From positions 124,001 through 188,000 of the forward strand of contig MPNN01000004.1 in the NCBI GenBank assembly GCA_002239045.1: a DNA stretch of 64,000 bases, read 5' to 3'. Below are positions 16,360 to 24,756 of the stretch, piece after piece. The position numbers were made by a program, and so were the translations under genes. The notes under the pieces are model-generated. The model was not told the DNA's origin, searched no databases, and was given only the letters and a program-made list of their open reading frames with translations. Every line of letters begins with the position of its first letter. Positions within the stretch are counted from its first letter, which is position 1. The DNA is from SAR202 cluster bacterium bin127. GTDB taxonomy: Bacteria > Chloroflexota > Dehalococcoidia > Lucifugimonadales > Lucifugimonadaceae.

Positions 16360-17481
16360 TCAGTTGGTGTTGGAGTCTCTGAAGAACTCGTCGGATTCGA
16401 GGTAGTCTTCGTAGTCTTCGCCGATGTCGTCCGGTACCTCAGCCGCGTCGCGTTCTTCGCCTTCGGGATCGACGTTTGCCCACCCTTCCTCGGTGGGTGC
16501 ATCGTATCGAGACATGTCGCGTGTCGGCGTTTGTCCTGCCGTCGGGACGCCGAAGAGCCCGCGTTCGACCATGGTTGGCGAGATGGCGTAGATCAGGTCG
16601 TCTTCGGCCTTGAGGAAATCGAGCGCCGCCTGTGCTGTCTGCTGGACCGCCGGTTCGCTACTGTCTTCTGCAGCGATGCCGAGCATCTCGCGGGCCTGCG
16701 GGCTACCGATATTTTGCAGTGCGTTGACGGTAGCTATCTGGACTTCTAGGGTGTGGTCGTCGAATGGTTCGGAAAGGCTCTCCACATCGTCGTCGCTTCC
16801 GATCTTGCCAAAGGCGAGAACGGCTGCTATTCGGACGATCGGGTCGTTGCTAAAGAAGGCGTCTTCGATGGTTGGGAGCCACGATCGGTCGTTGGTTTCG
16901 CCCATTGCCGTCAGCACATCGGCCATCAATGGAGCGGTTCCAACGGCTTCATCGAACATCGTATCAATAAGATCAGCAGCCTCATCGTCGTGCAAAGCCG
17001 CGAGGGCTATGAGTGATTTGCCTCGAACCATGGGCTCATCAACGTGTAAGGCGTTGCGCAGAGAGTTCGCGATGCGGGTCAAAGCGCTTTTTGAGACATT
17101 GCGCGACTGGGCCGGATCGGAGAAACCGTGAAGGGATTGCGCAGCGGCGGCGCGGATTTCTGATACTTCATCTCTTTCGAGAACGGCGATGAGGGATTGC
17201 GCGATTTTGAAGCTCCCACCTTCGGAGAGGGCGCGTACGCTCTCCAACCGGACTTCCGGCACCGGGAAAGAAGTTGCGGCCCGGAACAGGGAGTCGAATT
17301 CAAGCGAACGATCGGTCTCAGCGGCGCGTTGGAGTTCCGTTATGGTGTCGAGGACTTCCGTGATCTGCCACTCTCGCCACATATTGACGATCGAACGCGC
17401 TTGCACGTCGTCGACGCCGGAAAGTTCTCGGAGCACCTCTGAGGCTCCGCTTTCGGACGGTGGTTGGTTGTCGGTGGTCAT
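16360..17481 (-). CDS. HEAT-repeat protein
   Basis: 373 residues. From about residue 60 to 290 there are roughly seven HEAT/PBS-lyase-type repeats with the pattern (P)-E-VR-x-x-A-x-x-A-L (VRLESVRALSEGG, SEIRAAAAQSLHGF, VRGKSLIALAAL, IVRIAAVLAFGKIG, LEVQIATVNALQNIG, AVQQTAQAALDFL). The N-terminus and the very acidic C-terminus (EEGWANVDPEGEERDAAEV, EDYEDYLESDEFF) are probably disordered. No catalytic domain, so a scaffolding role is likely. It lies 17 bp after pmbA and 38 bp before rpe on the same strand. Confidence 0.85.
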   Translation of the reverse strand: MTTDNQPPSESGASEVLRELSGVDDVQARSIVNMWREWQITEVLDTITELQRAAETDRSLEFDSLFRAATSFPVPEVRLESVRALSEGGSFKIAQSLIAVLERDEVSEIRAAAAQSLHGFSDPAQSRNVSKSALTRIANSLRNALHVDEPMVRGKSLIALAALHDDEAADLIDTMFDEAVGTAPLMADVLTAMGETNDRSWLPTIEDAFFSNDPIVRIAAVLAFGKIGSDDDVESLSEPFDDHTLEVQIATVNALQNIGSPQAREMLGIAAEDSSEPAVQQTAQAALDFLKAEDDLIYAISPTMVERGLFGVPTAGQTPTRDMSRYDAPTEEGWANVDPEGEERDAAEVPDDIGEDYEDYLESDEFFRDSNTN

Positions 17482-17497
17482 ATTCGGATGTGTCGGG

Positions 17498-18826
17498 CTA
17501 CGAAGAAGTGGCTACTTCAACACCGCGAGTGCGGACCCAAGGTAGTTTTCGCGTGCCCCAGACCAGTTCCGGGCTCTGGCTGATCGCCTCTACTTGATTC
17601 AGTGCTTCATATACGTTGCCGGAGATCATCGTGTCTTTGACTCGTCCGACAATCTCGCCGTTTTCAATGAGGAAACCGAGGGAAAGGTTAGCTCGGAAAT
17701 CACCGCCGAGTTCGTTGCCCTGCCCCGCGCCGAGAAGCTGCTCAACGAGGATTCCATGCTCGATGCCATCGAACATCGCGTCGTTAGGAACATCGCCGCC
17801 GTCCATCTTGACGAAAGAGAGGCTGGGCGAGGGTGTCGTAGTTACGCCGCGCATTCCGCAACCGGTGGATTCCTTGCCAATCTCACCAGCGGTCTGCAGG
17901 TCGAGGAAGGGTTCGCCGATGACTCCGTTTCGCACGAGGTCGAGACGACGAGACGGAATGCCTTCGTCGTCCATGGGTCGGGTCACCGGTGTCATGGGTT
18001 GAAGCGGGTTGTCGGTGATGGTTATCCGCTCGTCGAGCATCTTTTCGCCCCAACGATCAATAAGCGGAGAGGAGCCGGTGGCGACGTTTTTCCCGTTGAA
18101 CCCGGAGAGGAGCGGCGGCAGGAACGTCCCGTTAAAACCAACCGGTGAGAATAGGACGGGTAGGTCTTTGCCGCTCGGCGCGTCGACAATGTTCTGGGAG
18201 TTTCGCAGTTTGGTTAGGAGCCTTCCTACGATAGTGTCGACGTTGGTTTCATTGACGGGGCTGGTTGAGACGGTTCCGTCCCATACGCTGAGCATGTCGG
18301 TGCCGCGGATGAGTTCGACCCCGACGTAGAAGCTGCAAGTAGTGTGGTGATGTTGAGCGTCGACGCCGTTGGAGTTGATGAGCCGCTGTTGCCCGACGCT
18401 TTTGCTGAAGTCCGCCGAGCACAACGCTTCGGGAAATTCGGTGAGTATGGCGTCAATCGCGGAACGACCGAAATCGAGCATCTCGTCGTCGGTCACCGCG
18501 GCGGCAGAATCATCGACCGAGTCAACGTCTGGGTACTCTGATTCGTTCGGGAATTGGAACTTAGCTTCTGCGCCGTAATCGGCTAGCGCGCCGGTGCGAT
18601 CAACGAGTTCGTCGATCTTTTCGGCGTCGGACGTCGAAGAGAAACCAATGCGACCATCTCTGTTGATAATGCGAAGCGCGATTCCAGACGACTGTCTCTG
18701 CCCAATGTTTTTGGGCCGGTTCGCCTCGAACTCGACGTGTCGACGCGAGGATTCGACGCCGAATACCTCAACGTTTCCGTGAGTGGCAGATGCGAGATCG
18801 AGTAGGCGTTCGTAGTGGTTGGTCAA
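17498..18826 (-). CDS. pmbA: PmbA/TldE, metalloprotease subunit
   Basis: 442 residues, the TldD/PmbA fold. It lacks an HExxxH motif, as TldE proteins do, and ends with GNVYEALNQVEAISQSPELVWG, the family's C-terminal signature. GFLIENGEIVGRVKDTMISGN matches the shared C-domain. TldD and TldE form a heterodimeric zinc peptidase that trims modified peptides such as microcins and affects CcdA stability; here the substrate is unknown. It follows tldD by about 60 bp, and the two surely act together. Confidence 0.93.
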   Translation of the reverse strand: MTNHYERLLDLASATHGNVEVFGVESSRRHVEFEANRPKNIGQRQSSGIALRIINRDGRIGFSSTSDAEKIDELVDRTGALADYGAEAKFQFPNESEYPDVDSVDDSAAAVTDDEMLDFGRSAIDAILTEFPEALCSADFSKSVGQQRLINSNGVDAQHHHTTCSFYVGVELIRGTDMLSVWDGTVSTSPVNETNVDTIVGRLLTKLRNSQNIVDAPSGKDLPVLFSPVGFNGTFLPPLLSGFNGKNVATGSSPLIDRWGEKMLDERITITDNPLQPMTPVTRPMDDEGIPSRRLDLVRNGVIGEPFLDLQTAGEIGKESTGCGMRGVTTTPSPSLSFVKMDGGDVPNDAMFDGIEHGILVEQLLGAGQGNELGGDFRANLSLGFLIENGEIVGRVKDTMISGNVYEALNQVEAISQSPELVWGTRKLPWVRTRGVEVATSS

Positions 18827-18887
18827 GCGATGGACTCCTGAGAGTGCTGAATAGGGATCGCGTCGTGGTTGGAAAGTAGGTGCCGCG

Positions 18888-20264
18888 TCATGCTCCGGAG
18901 ATTAGGCAGTTACGAATTCGGATGTGCGGGCTGCCGGTGCCCACGGGGAGCGGCATCTGGCCACCTTTCCCGCAGCCTCCGCCTTGGTTGAAGCCGCGAT
19001 CGTTTGCAACGGCATCGACGTTTTCGAGGGTTTCGAAGAGGTTGCCGGAGAGCATGACTGGTCGTACGGCCTCCTGGACCTCGCCATTACGGATCATGTA
19101 GGCCTCGCCCGACGAGAAGGTGAACATCTCGTGCTGGGTCATGCCGCCATACCAGTTCTTGACGTATACCCCATCGTCGACGCCTTCAAGGAGGTCGTCG
19201 AAAGTTGCTTCGCCGTTTTCGATGAAGGTGTTAGTCATGCGGACGATCGGCGGGAATCTGTAGTTGATGGCGCGGGCATTGCCGGTGGGAGCTTCGCCGG
19301 TCTTGGCCGCGGTCTCGCGGGAGTGCAGTCGCCCGACCAGAACGCCGTCGCGGACGAGCGGGGTCAAGGATGCCGAAGTGCCTTCATCGTCGTATTTGTA
19401 GCTGCCGCGCATGCCGGGTTGACCGGCGCCGTCGGTGAAGTTGAGATGCGTTCCGCCGAACTTGCGACCCAAGTACATCAGCTCTTTCAACTTGTCGTTT
19501 TCGTAGACGTTGTCGGCTTCAGATAGGTGTCCAAAGGCCTCATGGACGAAGACACCGGCGAGAACGGGATCAAGGATCACCGTGCGTTGTCCGCCGGTGA
19601 GGGGCTTGGCATCGAGGAGGTCGACGGCACGTTTGGCAGCTTCTGCGACATCGTCGTCAAGACCTTCGAACACGCCATAGTCGCCGAGAGCTCCGATGCT
19701 GAAACCCGCCTGTTGGACGTCTGAACCGTCTTTTGCTTGGGCTGAAATTCGGCTGATGACGTGGACGCGTTCCTGCTCGACATAGGTACCGTCGGAGTTG
19801 CCGAACGCGATTTTCTGGGAGCTGTCGCCGTAGATGATGTCGGAGCTGACGATGCCGGGTTGGTTCCAGACGATCTCGTTGTAGTGGTCAGCGAGCTTCG
19901 TTTTTTCTTGGAGAGTGATCTCGCGGGGATCTTTGACGATGACGGGATCGACGATATCGACATGCGGCTCAACCTCGGCGAGCATCGTGGATTCACCATT
20001 GTTGCCGGACGCTAGGCTCCGAGCTTGATCTACGGCATCCCGTACTCGAGATTTGAGGTCCGAGAGTTCGTTGAAGCTGGCGAATCCCCACGCCCCGCTG
20101 ACGCAGACGCGGACCGCGCCACCCTTTCCGCTCGTCATATTGACGTCGTCAAGGGAGCGACCGCGATAGGTGAGGCGCGTCGAATCGGACTCCTCGATGC
20201 GAATTTCGCTGTAGTCGGCGGTGCTGCCGGCTAATGCTTCTTCAATTTGGGCTTGGTAACTCAT
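18888..20264 (-). CDS. tldD: TldD, catalytic subunit of the TldD/E metalloprotease
   Basis: 458 residues from the ATG at 20264 (MSYQAQIEEAL); a longer frame to 20390 adds 42 atypical residues and would cross the divergent promoter region. The zinc motif HEAFGH (in GVFVHEAFGHLSEAD) and the distal ligand region (NWYGGMTQHEMFTFSSGEAYMI) are intact. The N-terminal domain carries the RGRSLDDV segment of the family. First gene of the tldD-pmbA-HEAT-rpe unit; folC is divergent, with 115 bp between the start codons. Confidence 0.95.
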   Translation of the reverse strand: MSYQAQIEEALAGSTADYSEIRIEESDSTRLTYRGRSLDDVNMTSGKGGAVRVCVSGAWGFASFNELSDLKSRVRDAVDQARSLASGNNGESTMLAEVEPHVDIVDPVIVKDPREITLQEKTKLADHYNEIVWNQPGIVSSDIIYGDSSQKIAFGNSDGTYVEQERVHVISRISAQAKDGSDVQQAGFSIGALGDYGVFEGLDDDVAEAAKRAVDLLDAKPLTGGQRTVILDPVLAGVFVHEAFGHLSEADNVYENDKLKELMYLGRKFGGTHLNFTDGAGQPGMRGSYKYDDEGTSASLTPLVRDGVLVGRLHSRETAAKTGEAPTGNARAINYRFPPIVRMTNTFIENGEATFDDLLEGVDDGVYVKNWYGGMTQHEMFTFSSGEAYMIRNGEVQEAVRPVMLSGNLFETLENVDAVANDRGFNQGGGCGKGGQMPLPVGTGSPHIRIRNCLISGA

Positions 20265-20379
20265 ATATTTGCGAATGTGTCGAGGATGGCCTCGGTTGGA
20301 GACCATCGATTGGTTTCCGTGTGCAGATATCTTCATCGTATCAATCGCGCATCGGCGGCCAAACGTTACCCTTACCTTC

Positions 20380-21966
20380 ATGACCGCCAAATCGACCCCG
20401 GAACATGCGCGTTACATGGATGCTGTTAACCAGCTTCTCTCGCTGGCCGATTTCGAGCGGAAGTCGCGGGCCAATCAACCGCCCGACTGGCATCTGCGCC
20501 GGGTCGAGCGTCTAATGGAGATGCTGGGAGACCCGCACCTTGCGACACCGGTGATTCATATCGCGGGCTCGAAGGGAAAGGGAAGCACCTGCGCAATGAT
20601 CGCGGCGGGTCTGACGGCAACGGGGTTCCAGACGGGGCTATTCACGTCGCCGCATCTGCACAGTTTTACCGAGCGAATCCGGGTCGACGGGTCGAATGTA
20701 TCGAAATCGGAGTTCGCCGACTTAGTCGACGAGTTGTGGCCCATGGCCGCGGCGATCGAAAAGCAGGGCGATCTGGGCGTGGTGAGCGTGTTCGAGATGC
20801 TGACGGCGATGGCGCTTGTGCATTTTCGTCGTATCGGTGCCGATTTCGCGGTGATTGAGACCGGGCTGGGCGGGAGATTGGACTCGACCAACGTTGTTGA
20901 TCCCGAGGTGGCGGTGATCACTTCGATCAATCTCGATCACGTGCGGATATTGGGTGACACCGTATCGCAGATCGCACGAGAGAAGGCAGGGATTATCAAG
21001 CCGGGCAAGCCCACCGTCGTGGCGAAGAACCACGCCGCGGTTTGGGGCGTCTTCCGAGAACGTGCGGATGAAGTAGGTTCGGAACTGGTGAGTGCCTGCG
21101 CCACGACCGCGGCGACGGTCGATGAGGATCGAGTGAGTGATGATCTGCGCCAAAAGTTCGTGCTGAAGCGTTGGCGGGCACCAGAAGCTATGGTTTCTGA
21201 ATCCGCACTGAGAATCCCTCCCGATCCGGGTCTGTTAGACGTAAAGATACGAAGTCCACTTTTGGGGATGCATCAGATTGACAACGCGCGAACGGCGGCG
21301 ACAACCTTGAATGTGCTCTACCGGCAAGGGCACCAATTCGATGTCAACTCGGCGATACGGGGTATCGAAAATGTAGATTGGCCGTGTCGGACCGAGGTGT
21401 TGGAGGTTGAAGGATGGCCTCAGGTTATCTTGGATGGCGCCCACAATAACGCATCGTTGAAGGCCTTACGAGACACTATCTCCAGAATTGGAGGCAGATA
21501 TGGCGAGGAGCGGATCAACGGTGCGGTGGGCAACGAAGTCGCCGCTAGATTGCATTCGGATCTGAGCGCACCGTATGGATTGATTATGGGAGCCACTGAA
21601 GGTCACGAATTCGAGGAGATGGCCAAGAAGCTGGCGGAAGCGGCGTCCTACACGATTGCGACCCAGTCTCGGCATCCCAAATCATCGCCAGCAGCACGGT
21701 TGGCGGATACTGCGCGCGAACATGGATTGGAGAGTACGACGCTCCACAACGTCGGCGAAGCATTAGACGAAGCACGACGCTTGGCGCGTGAAAACCCAGA
21801 AATTAGGTTGATAGTCGTGACCGGCTCTCTATTCGTGGCGGCGGAAGCCCGCGAGCATCTTTTGGGGATCGTACCGGAGATTTATGAGGACTTGAAGCAG
21901 CCGTACATGGTGGCGTACGAGGCCGACGACGAGACGGTCAGGCAGATTGGAAGTAAAATCGCGTAA
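20380..21966 (+). CDS. folC: FolC, dihydrofolate/folylpolyglutamate synthase
   Basis: 528 residues from the ATG at 20380 (MTAKSTPEHARYM); an ATG at 20269 is open but would add sequence unlike the family. P-loop HIAGSKGKGST (about residue 59), DH(P)S-equivalent FTSPHLHSFTERI, ETGLGGRLDSTN, the INLDH motif with REKAGIIKPG, and the ligase C-domain DGAHNNASLKAL are present. Adds glutamate to dihydropteroate or folates in the cytoplasm. The protein is about 100 residues longer than E. coli FolC, mainly in the C-domain and the tail (EIYEDLKQPYMVAYEAD). It is followed after 22 bp by fabF. Confidence 0.93.
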   Translation: MTAKSTPEHARYMDAVNQLLSLADFERKSRANQPPDWHLRRVERLMEMLGDPHLATPVIHIAGSKGKGSTCAMIAAGLTATGFQTGLFTSPHLHSFTERIRVDGSNVSKSEFADLVDELWPMAAAIEKQGDLGVVSVFEMLTAMALVHFRRIGADFAVIETGLGGRLDSTNVVDPEVAVITSINLDHVRILGDTVSQIAREKAGIIKPGKPTVVAKNHAAVWGVFRERADEVGSELVSACATTAATVDEDRVSDDLRQKFVLKRWRAPEAMVSESALRIPPDPGLLDVKIRSPLLGMHQIDNARTAATTLNVLYRQGHQFDVNSAIRGIENVDWPCRTEVLEVEGWPQVILDGAHNNASLKALRDTISRIGGRYGEERINGAVGNEVAARLHSDLSAPYGLIMGATEGHEFEEMAKKLAEAASYTIATQSRHPKSSPAARLADTAREHGLESTTLHNVGEALDEARRLARENPEIRLIVVTGSLFVAAEAREHLLGIVPEIYEDLKQPYMVAYEADDETVRQIGSKIA

Positions 21967-21988
21967 CTAAGGAGTGCGAAAGGATCCG

Positions 21989-23251
21989 ATGAGCAGATAC
22001 CCAGACGAACGCAGAGCAGTGATTACCGGAATGGGTGCGATGACGTGCGTTGGGAAGTCACCGGAAGAGTTCTGGACGAATCTTAAGAACGGCGTATCGG
22101 GTGCTAGGCCGATGACGGTCATCGATCCTTCGCCCTTTCCTTGCAAGGTGTCGGGAGAGGTTCAGGAATTCGACCCGACCGAAGGCGGATTGATAAATCG
22201 CCGAGAAGCGCGCCGGATGGGTCGTTTCTCACAGTTCGCTTTGCACGCGTCGGACCAGGCGATAAAGAATGCGGGCCTGGATCTGGACTCTGAAGATCGC
22301 GAACGGGTAGGAGTGTTGATCGGATGTGGTGCTGGCGGATTGCCGGAGACGGATGAACAGGCCACATTGAAGGCTAAACGCGGCGCATTGAGGATCAGTC
22401 CGTTTTACATACCCGTGATGCTCGTGAATATGTGCTCAGCTAACGTCAGCAGGGTCTTCGGATTGCTCGGCTACACGAATACCTGTGTCACTGCATGCGC
22501 GGCGAGTACACAGGCGATCGGTGAAGCGGCAGAGGTGATACGGCGCGGCGCGGCCGATGTCATATTGACGGGTGGTTCGGAGGCCGGAATTTGTGAACTC
22601 GGCATGGGTGGGTTCTCCACGATTCACGCCTTGTCGACGCGGGATTGCCCCCCCTCTGAAGCGTCCCGGCCATTCGATGCCGACCGCGACGGCTTTGTGC
22701 CGGCGGAAGGGTCCGCGATGTTCGTCATGGAGAGCCTGGCGCATGCTAAGGCGCGCGGGGCAGAGATTTACGCCGAGGTCACTGGTTGGGGCGTCTCCTC
22801 GGATGCATTTCATCTGGTCCAACCCCACGACGAGGGCAAGGGAGCCGCGTTAGCGATCAAGTTAGCGCTGAAGGACGCGGAGCGGAATCTCGACGATATC
22901 GACTACATCAACGCGCACGGAACTTCGACGCCATTGAACGACAAGTCAGAAACTTTGGCGATAAAACGGGCATTTGGCGACCATGCCTACAACACTCCCG
23001 TCAGCAGCACTAAATCCATGACCGGGCATTCATTGGGAGCCTCCGGCTCGATGGAGGCATTGGCATGCATGTTAAGCATCCGCGACCAAGTCTTGCACCC
23101 AACCATCAACCTAGACACCCCCGACCCCGACTGCGATCTCGACTACATCCCGAACGTCGCCCGGGACACAAAGGTCGACGTCACGCTGTCGAACAGCTTT
23201 GGGTTCGGCGGGCAGAACGCCTGTTTGGTGATTGAGAGGTTTGGGGGGTGA
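21989..23251 (+). CDS. fabF: beta-ketoacyl-ACP synthase II
   Basis: 420 residues from the ATG at 21989 (MSRYPDERRAVITGMG), preceded by GGATCCG and AAGGAG. A thiolase fold with the complete condensing-enzyme triad: Cys in TACAASTQAIGEA, His in NAHGTSTPLNDKSE and His in SMTGHSLGASG; the Lys and Phe gate residues are in the NSFGFGGQNACL end motif. Elongates acyl-ACP with malonyl-ACP in type II fatty acid synthesis. No acpP or fabG neighbour is present, so it may be a stand-alone KAS-II-like enzyme. Same strand as folC, probably co-transcribed. Confidence 0.93.
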   Translation: MSRYPDERRAVITGMGAMTCVGKSPEEFWTNLKNGVSGARPMTVIDPSPFPCKVSGEVQEFDPTEGGLINRREARRMGRFSQFALHASDQAIKNAGLDLDSEDRERVGVLIGCGAGGLPETDEQATLKAKRGALRISPFYIPVMLVNMCSANVSRVFGLLGYTNTCVTACAASTQAIGEAAEVIRRGAADVILTGGSEAGICELGMGGFSTIHALSTRDCPPSEASRPFDADRDGFVPAEGSAMFVMESLAHAKARGAEIYAEVTGWGVSSDAFHLVQPHDEGKGAALAIKLALKDAERNLDDIDYINAHGTSTPLNDKSETLAIKRAFGDHAYNTPVSSTKSMTGHSLGASGSMEALACMLSIRDQVLHPTINLDTPDPDCDLDYIPNVARDTKVDVTLSNSFGFGGQNACLVIERFGG

Positions 23252-23305
23252 TAAATAACTGATCGGACAACACATTGTTGCGTATTTCAGATTTTGGAGT
23301 AGTTT

Positions 23306-23881
23306 GTGAATTCAGATGTAAATCGTGCCGCCGCGCTCTTCGACGGCATGAACCTCTATCACCACGCCCGCAACGCGTTCGGCGATCGCGACGGCGGCTA
23401 CGATCCGGTAAAACTTGCTAGAACGATCGCGAAATCTCAGGGTTGTGAACTAGTGCAGACGCGGTTTTACGTTGGTGTGCCACCGCCAAATAGACACCGT
23501 CGGCTTCACGGCTATTGGCAAGCCAGACTTCATGCAATGGAAGAAAACGGGGTCTTCGTATTTCGGGGCGCGGTTAACTACGCTGGCGATCAAGGGCAAG
23601 AGAAGGGCGTGGACATCCGCATTGGCCTCGACTCGATTCAACTAGTCTTGGATGAAATATGTGACACGCTGATCATCTTTAGCACTGATCAAGACTTCAA
23701 ACAGATCAGGCCAACCGCGATAAACGTTGCTAAACGACTGGGCACTAAGGTCCGAATGAAATCCGCGTTTCCGCGAACGGATCGTTACTCGGTGAGAGGC
23801 ATTGACGGCACTGATTGGATACCTTTCGGTCGCGAGATCTATGCCGCAAGCATAGATCCAACGAACTACTGGCCCAAGTGA
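23306..23881 (+). CDS. NYN-domain (PIN-like) ribonuclease-type protein
   Basis: 191 residues from a GTG. PIN-like acidic residues of the NYN family are in place: D in ALFDGMNLYHH, the central EKGVDIRIGLD (the K-GVDV motif), and TDQDF near residue 130, with the lysine-rich strand VAKRLGTKVRMKS after it. NYN proteins are metal-dependent RNases or RNA-binding proteins (LabA/MARF1-like); the substrate is unknown. It lies 54 bp after fabF but has a different compositional feel and may be accessory. A highly structured intergenic region follows. Confidence 0.85.
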   Translation: MNSDVNRAAALFDGMNLYHHARNAFGDRDGGYDPVKLARTIAKSQGCELVQTRFYVGVPPPNRHRRLHGYWQARLHAMEENGVFVFRGAVNYAGDQGQEKGVDIRIGLDSIQLVLDEICDTLIIFSTDQDFKQIRPTAINVAKRLGTKVRMKSAFPRTDRYSVRGIDGTDWIPFGREIYAASIDPTNYWPK

Positions 23882-23950
23882 TTTGACGGTAGCCGCGTTG
23901 ACGCGTTCAAGCATCTTGCGAAGATGCCCGAAACCTGATATCTTAGTACT

Positions 23951-24042
23951 TGATACCCCCCCGGTGTGGCAGCCACGACGGAGCCTAAAGGCAAAGTCGG
24001 CGGTGATGAACTGCGGGGGTTACTTTTTGTTGCCACCCCGAA
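23951..24042 (+). ncRNA. candidate structured RNA of unknown class
   Basis: On the plus strand a C-rich run (23955-23962) can pair with GGGGG at 24015-24019, closing three consecutive hairpins: GTGG-CAG-CCAC (about 23965-23975), CGAC...GCC-TAAA-GGC...GTCG (about 23976-23999) and GCGGT-GATGA-ACTGC (24000-24014). A T-run follows the closing stem. An alternative long-range pairing GTGGCA with TGCCAC (24031-24036) would compete with the first hairpin. This is a cloverleaf-like layout, but I do not recognise the class. It is downstream of the NYN gene and does not lead into a plus-strand gene, so a small RNA is more likely than a riboswitch. Confidence 0.35.
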
Positions 24043-24064
24043 GATTGAGTGAAAACTGAATGGT

Positions 24065-24105
24065 GCGCGTCCCGTTCGCGGCTACACGCCGAAAACAGGA
24101 CGCGC
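24065..24105. terminator. strong nested hairpin downstream of the Gly-rich small gene
   Basis: GCGCGTCC (24065-24072) pairs perfectly with GGACGCGC (24098-24105), and inside it CGGC (24079-24082) pairs with GCCG (24088-24091) around TACAC. It starts 8 bp past the stop of the minus-strand small gene, so it is well placed to end that transcript. T-rich sequence is modest on either strand, so the terminator role is inferred from position. Confidence 0.5.
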
Positions 24106-24112
24106 GTCTTCA

Positions 24113-24223
24113 TCACTTTTTAGGCGGATTGTTGCCTCTGCCACCACCAGACGGGTTGCCAGTTCTGCTTGGCCAGTTAGGGTTCGATCCACCTTTGCCG
24201 CCGCCTTTGCCACCTTTCGCCAT
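24113..24223 (-). CDS. tiny basic Gly/Asn/Pro-rich protein
   Basis: A 36-residue protein from an ATG at 24223 with an excellent ribosome binding site (AAAGGAG, 5 nt upstream). It begins MAKGGKGGGKGG, then SNPNWPSRTGNPSGGG and ends RGNNPPKK: no hydrophobic core, strongly basic, probably disordered. From memory, short proteins with NWPS...GNPSGGGRGNNPP occur in many bacteria as unannotated small genes; I know no function. The strong Shine-Dalgarno and the hairpin directly after the stop argue for a real gene. Confidence 0.65.
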   Translation of the reverse strand: MAKGGKGGGKGGSNPNWPSRTGNPSGGGRGNNPPKK

Positions 24224-24363
24224 GAGTTGCTCCTTTCAATTGTCAATTTGGCCTATCGATTATGACCAAAAAGCAATTCTACTCAGATTCGATCACTGAT
24301 TCCATTCGTGATTGATGGCTTGGTGATTGATAAGAAACTCAATCAACGAACGCGGACCGGTTT

Positions 24364-24678
24364 TCAAACTGCCGCTTGCTCCTCCGCTTCCTTGTGTGGC
24401 CACAGCGGCTCAAGTTGAATTTCGTCGGCGCTTTCCAATGCTTGGGCCAAATCGTAGGTTGCTTGAGCCATGTACCACACTCGCGGGCTACCGCCGAAGA
24501 CTTTGGATATCCGGATTGCCATCTCGGGGGAGATACCGGTTTTGCAGTTGACTAGATCTGAGAAATGCTTGCGGCTAACGCCCAATTTCTTCGCCGCATC
24601 AGTGATGGTGAGATTCGTTGGTTCGAGGCACAACGTCCGAACTGTTTCGCCGGGGTGCGGAGGGTCTTTCATCAGCAT
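24364..24678 (-). CDS. higA: HigA-type antitoxin (orphan)
   Basis: 104 residues, ATG at 24678 with GAGGAG 8 nt upstream. The N-terminal HPGE signature (PPHPGETVRTLC) and XRE helix-turn-helix (TITDAAKKLGVSRKHFSDLVNCKTGIS) followed by PEMAIRISKVFGGSPRVWYMAQATYDLA identify a HigA antitoxin and autorepressor. The HigB toxin that should precede it survives only as its last 21 or so codons. The antitoxin is intact, so it may persist as an orphan regulator or anti-addiction module. An intact higBA pair lies at 31 kb. Confidence 0.88.
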   Translation of the reverse strand: MLMKDPPHPGETVRTLCLEPTNLTITDAAKKLGVSRKHFSDLVNCKTGISPEMAIRISKVFGGSPRVWYMAQATYDLAQALESADEIQLEPLWPHKEAEEQAAV

Positions 24679-24690
24679 TTTCGCTACTCC

Positions 24691-24756
24691 TCAGTGGTAA
24701 TCCACTAGGTCAACGTCGGATACGTCGCTACCTTCAAACCGCTTTCCGTCTACCAA
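24691..24756 (-). pseudogene. C-terminal remnant of higB toxin
   Basis: The 21 codons just upstream of higA read GKRFEGSDVSDVDLVDYH then stop. The ending VDLVDYH matches the typical HigB end (the intact toxin at 31 kb ends DVEIVDYH). The spacing to higA (15 nt from stop to ATG) is that of a normal higBA operon. Everything upstream is replaced by the 3' end of the enolase-superfamily gene, which overlaps the remnant, so the toxin was deleted at this junction. Confidence 0.6.

Noticed and set aside
24181..24190. GGTTCGATCC, a tRNA T-loop look-alike.
   Set aside because: No acceptor stem, anticodon arm or D arm around it; it lies inside the small Gly-rich gene.
24060..24299. Plus-strand frame of 79 codons over the structured region, Leu/Pro-rich.
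   Set aside because: It is the antisense of the Gly-rich minus-strand gene, which has a far better ribosome binding site; the Pro/Leu runs come from complementing Gly/Lys codons.
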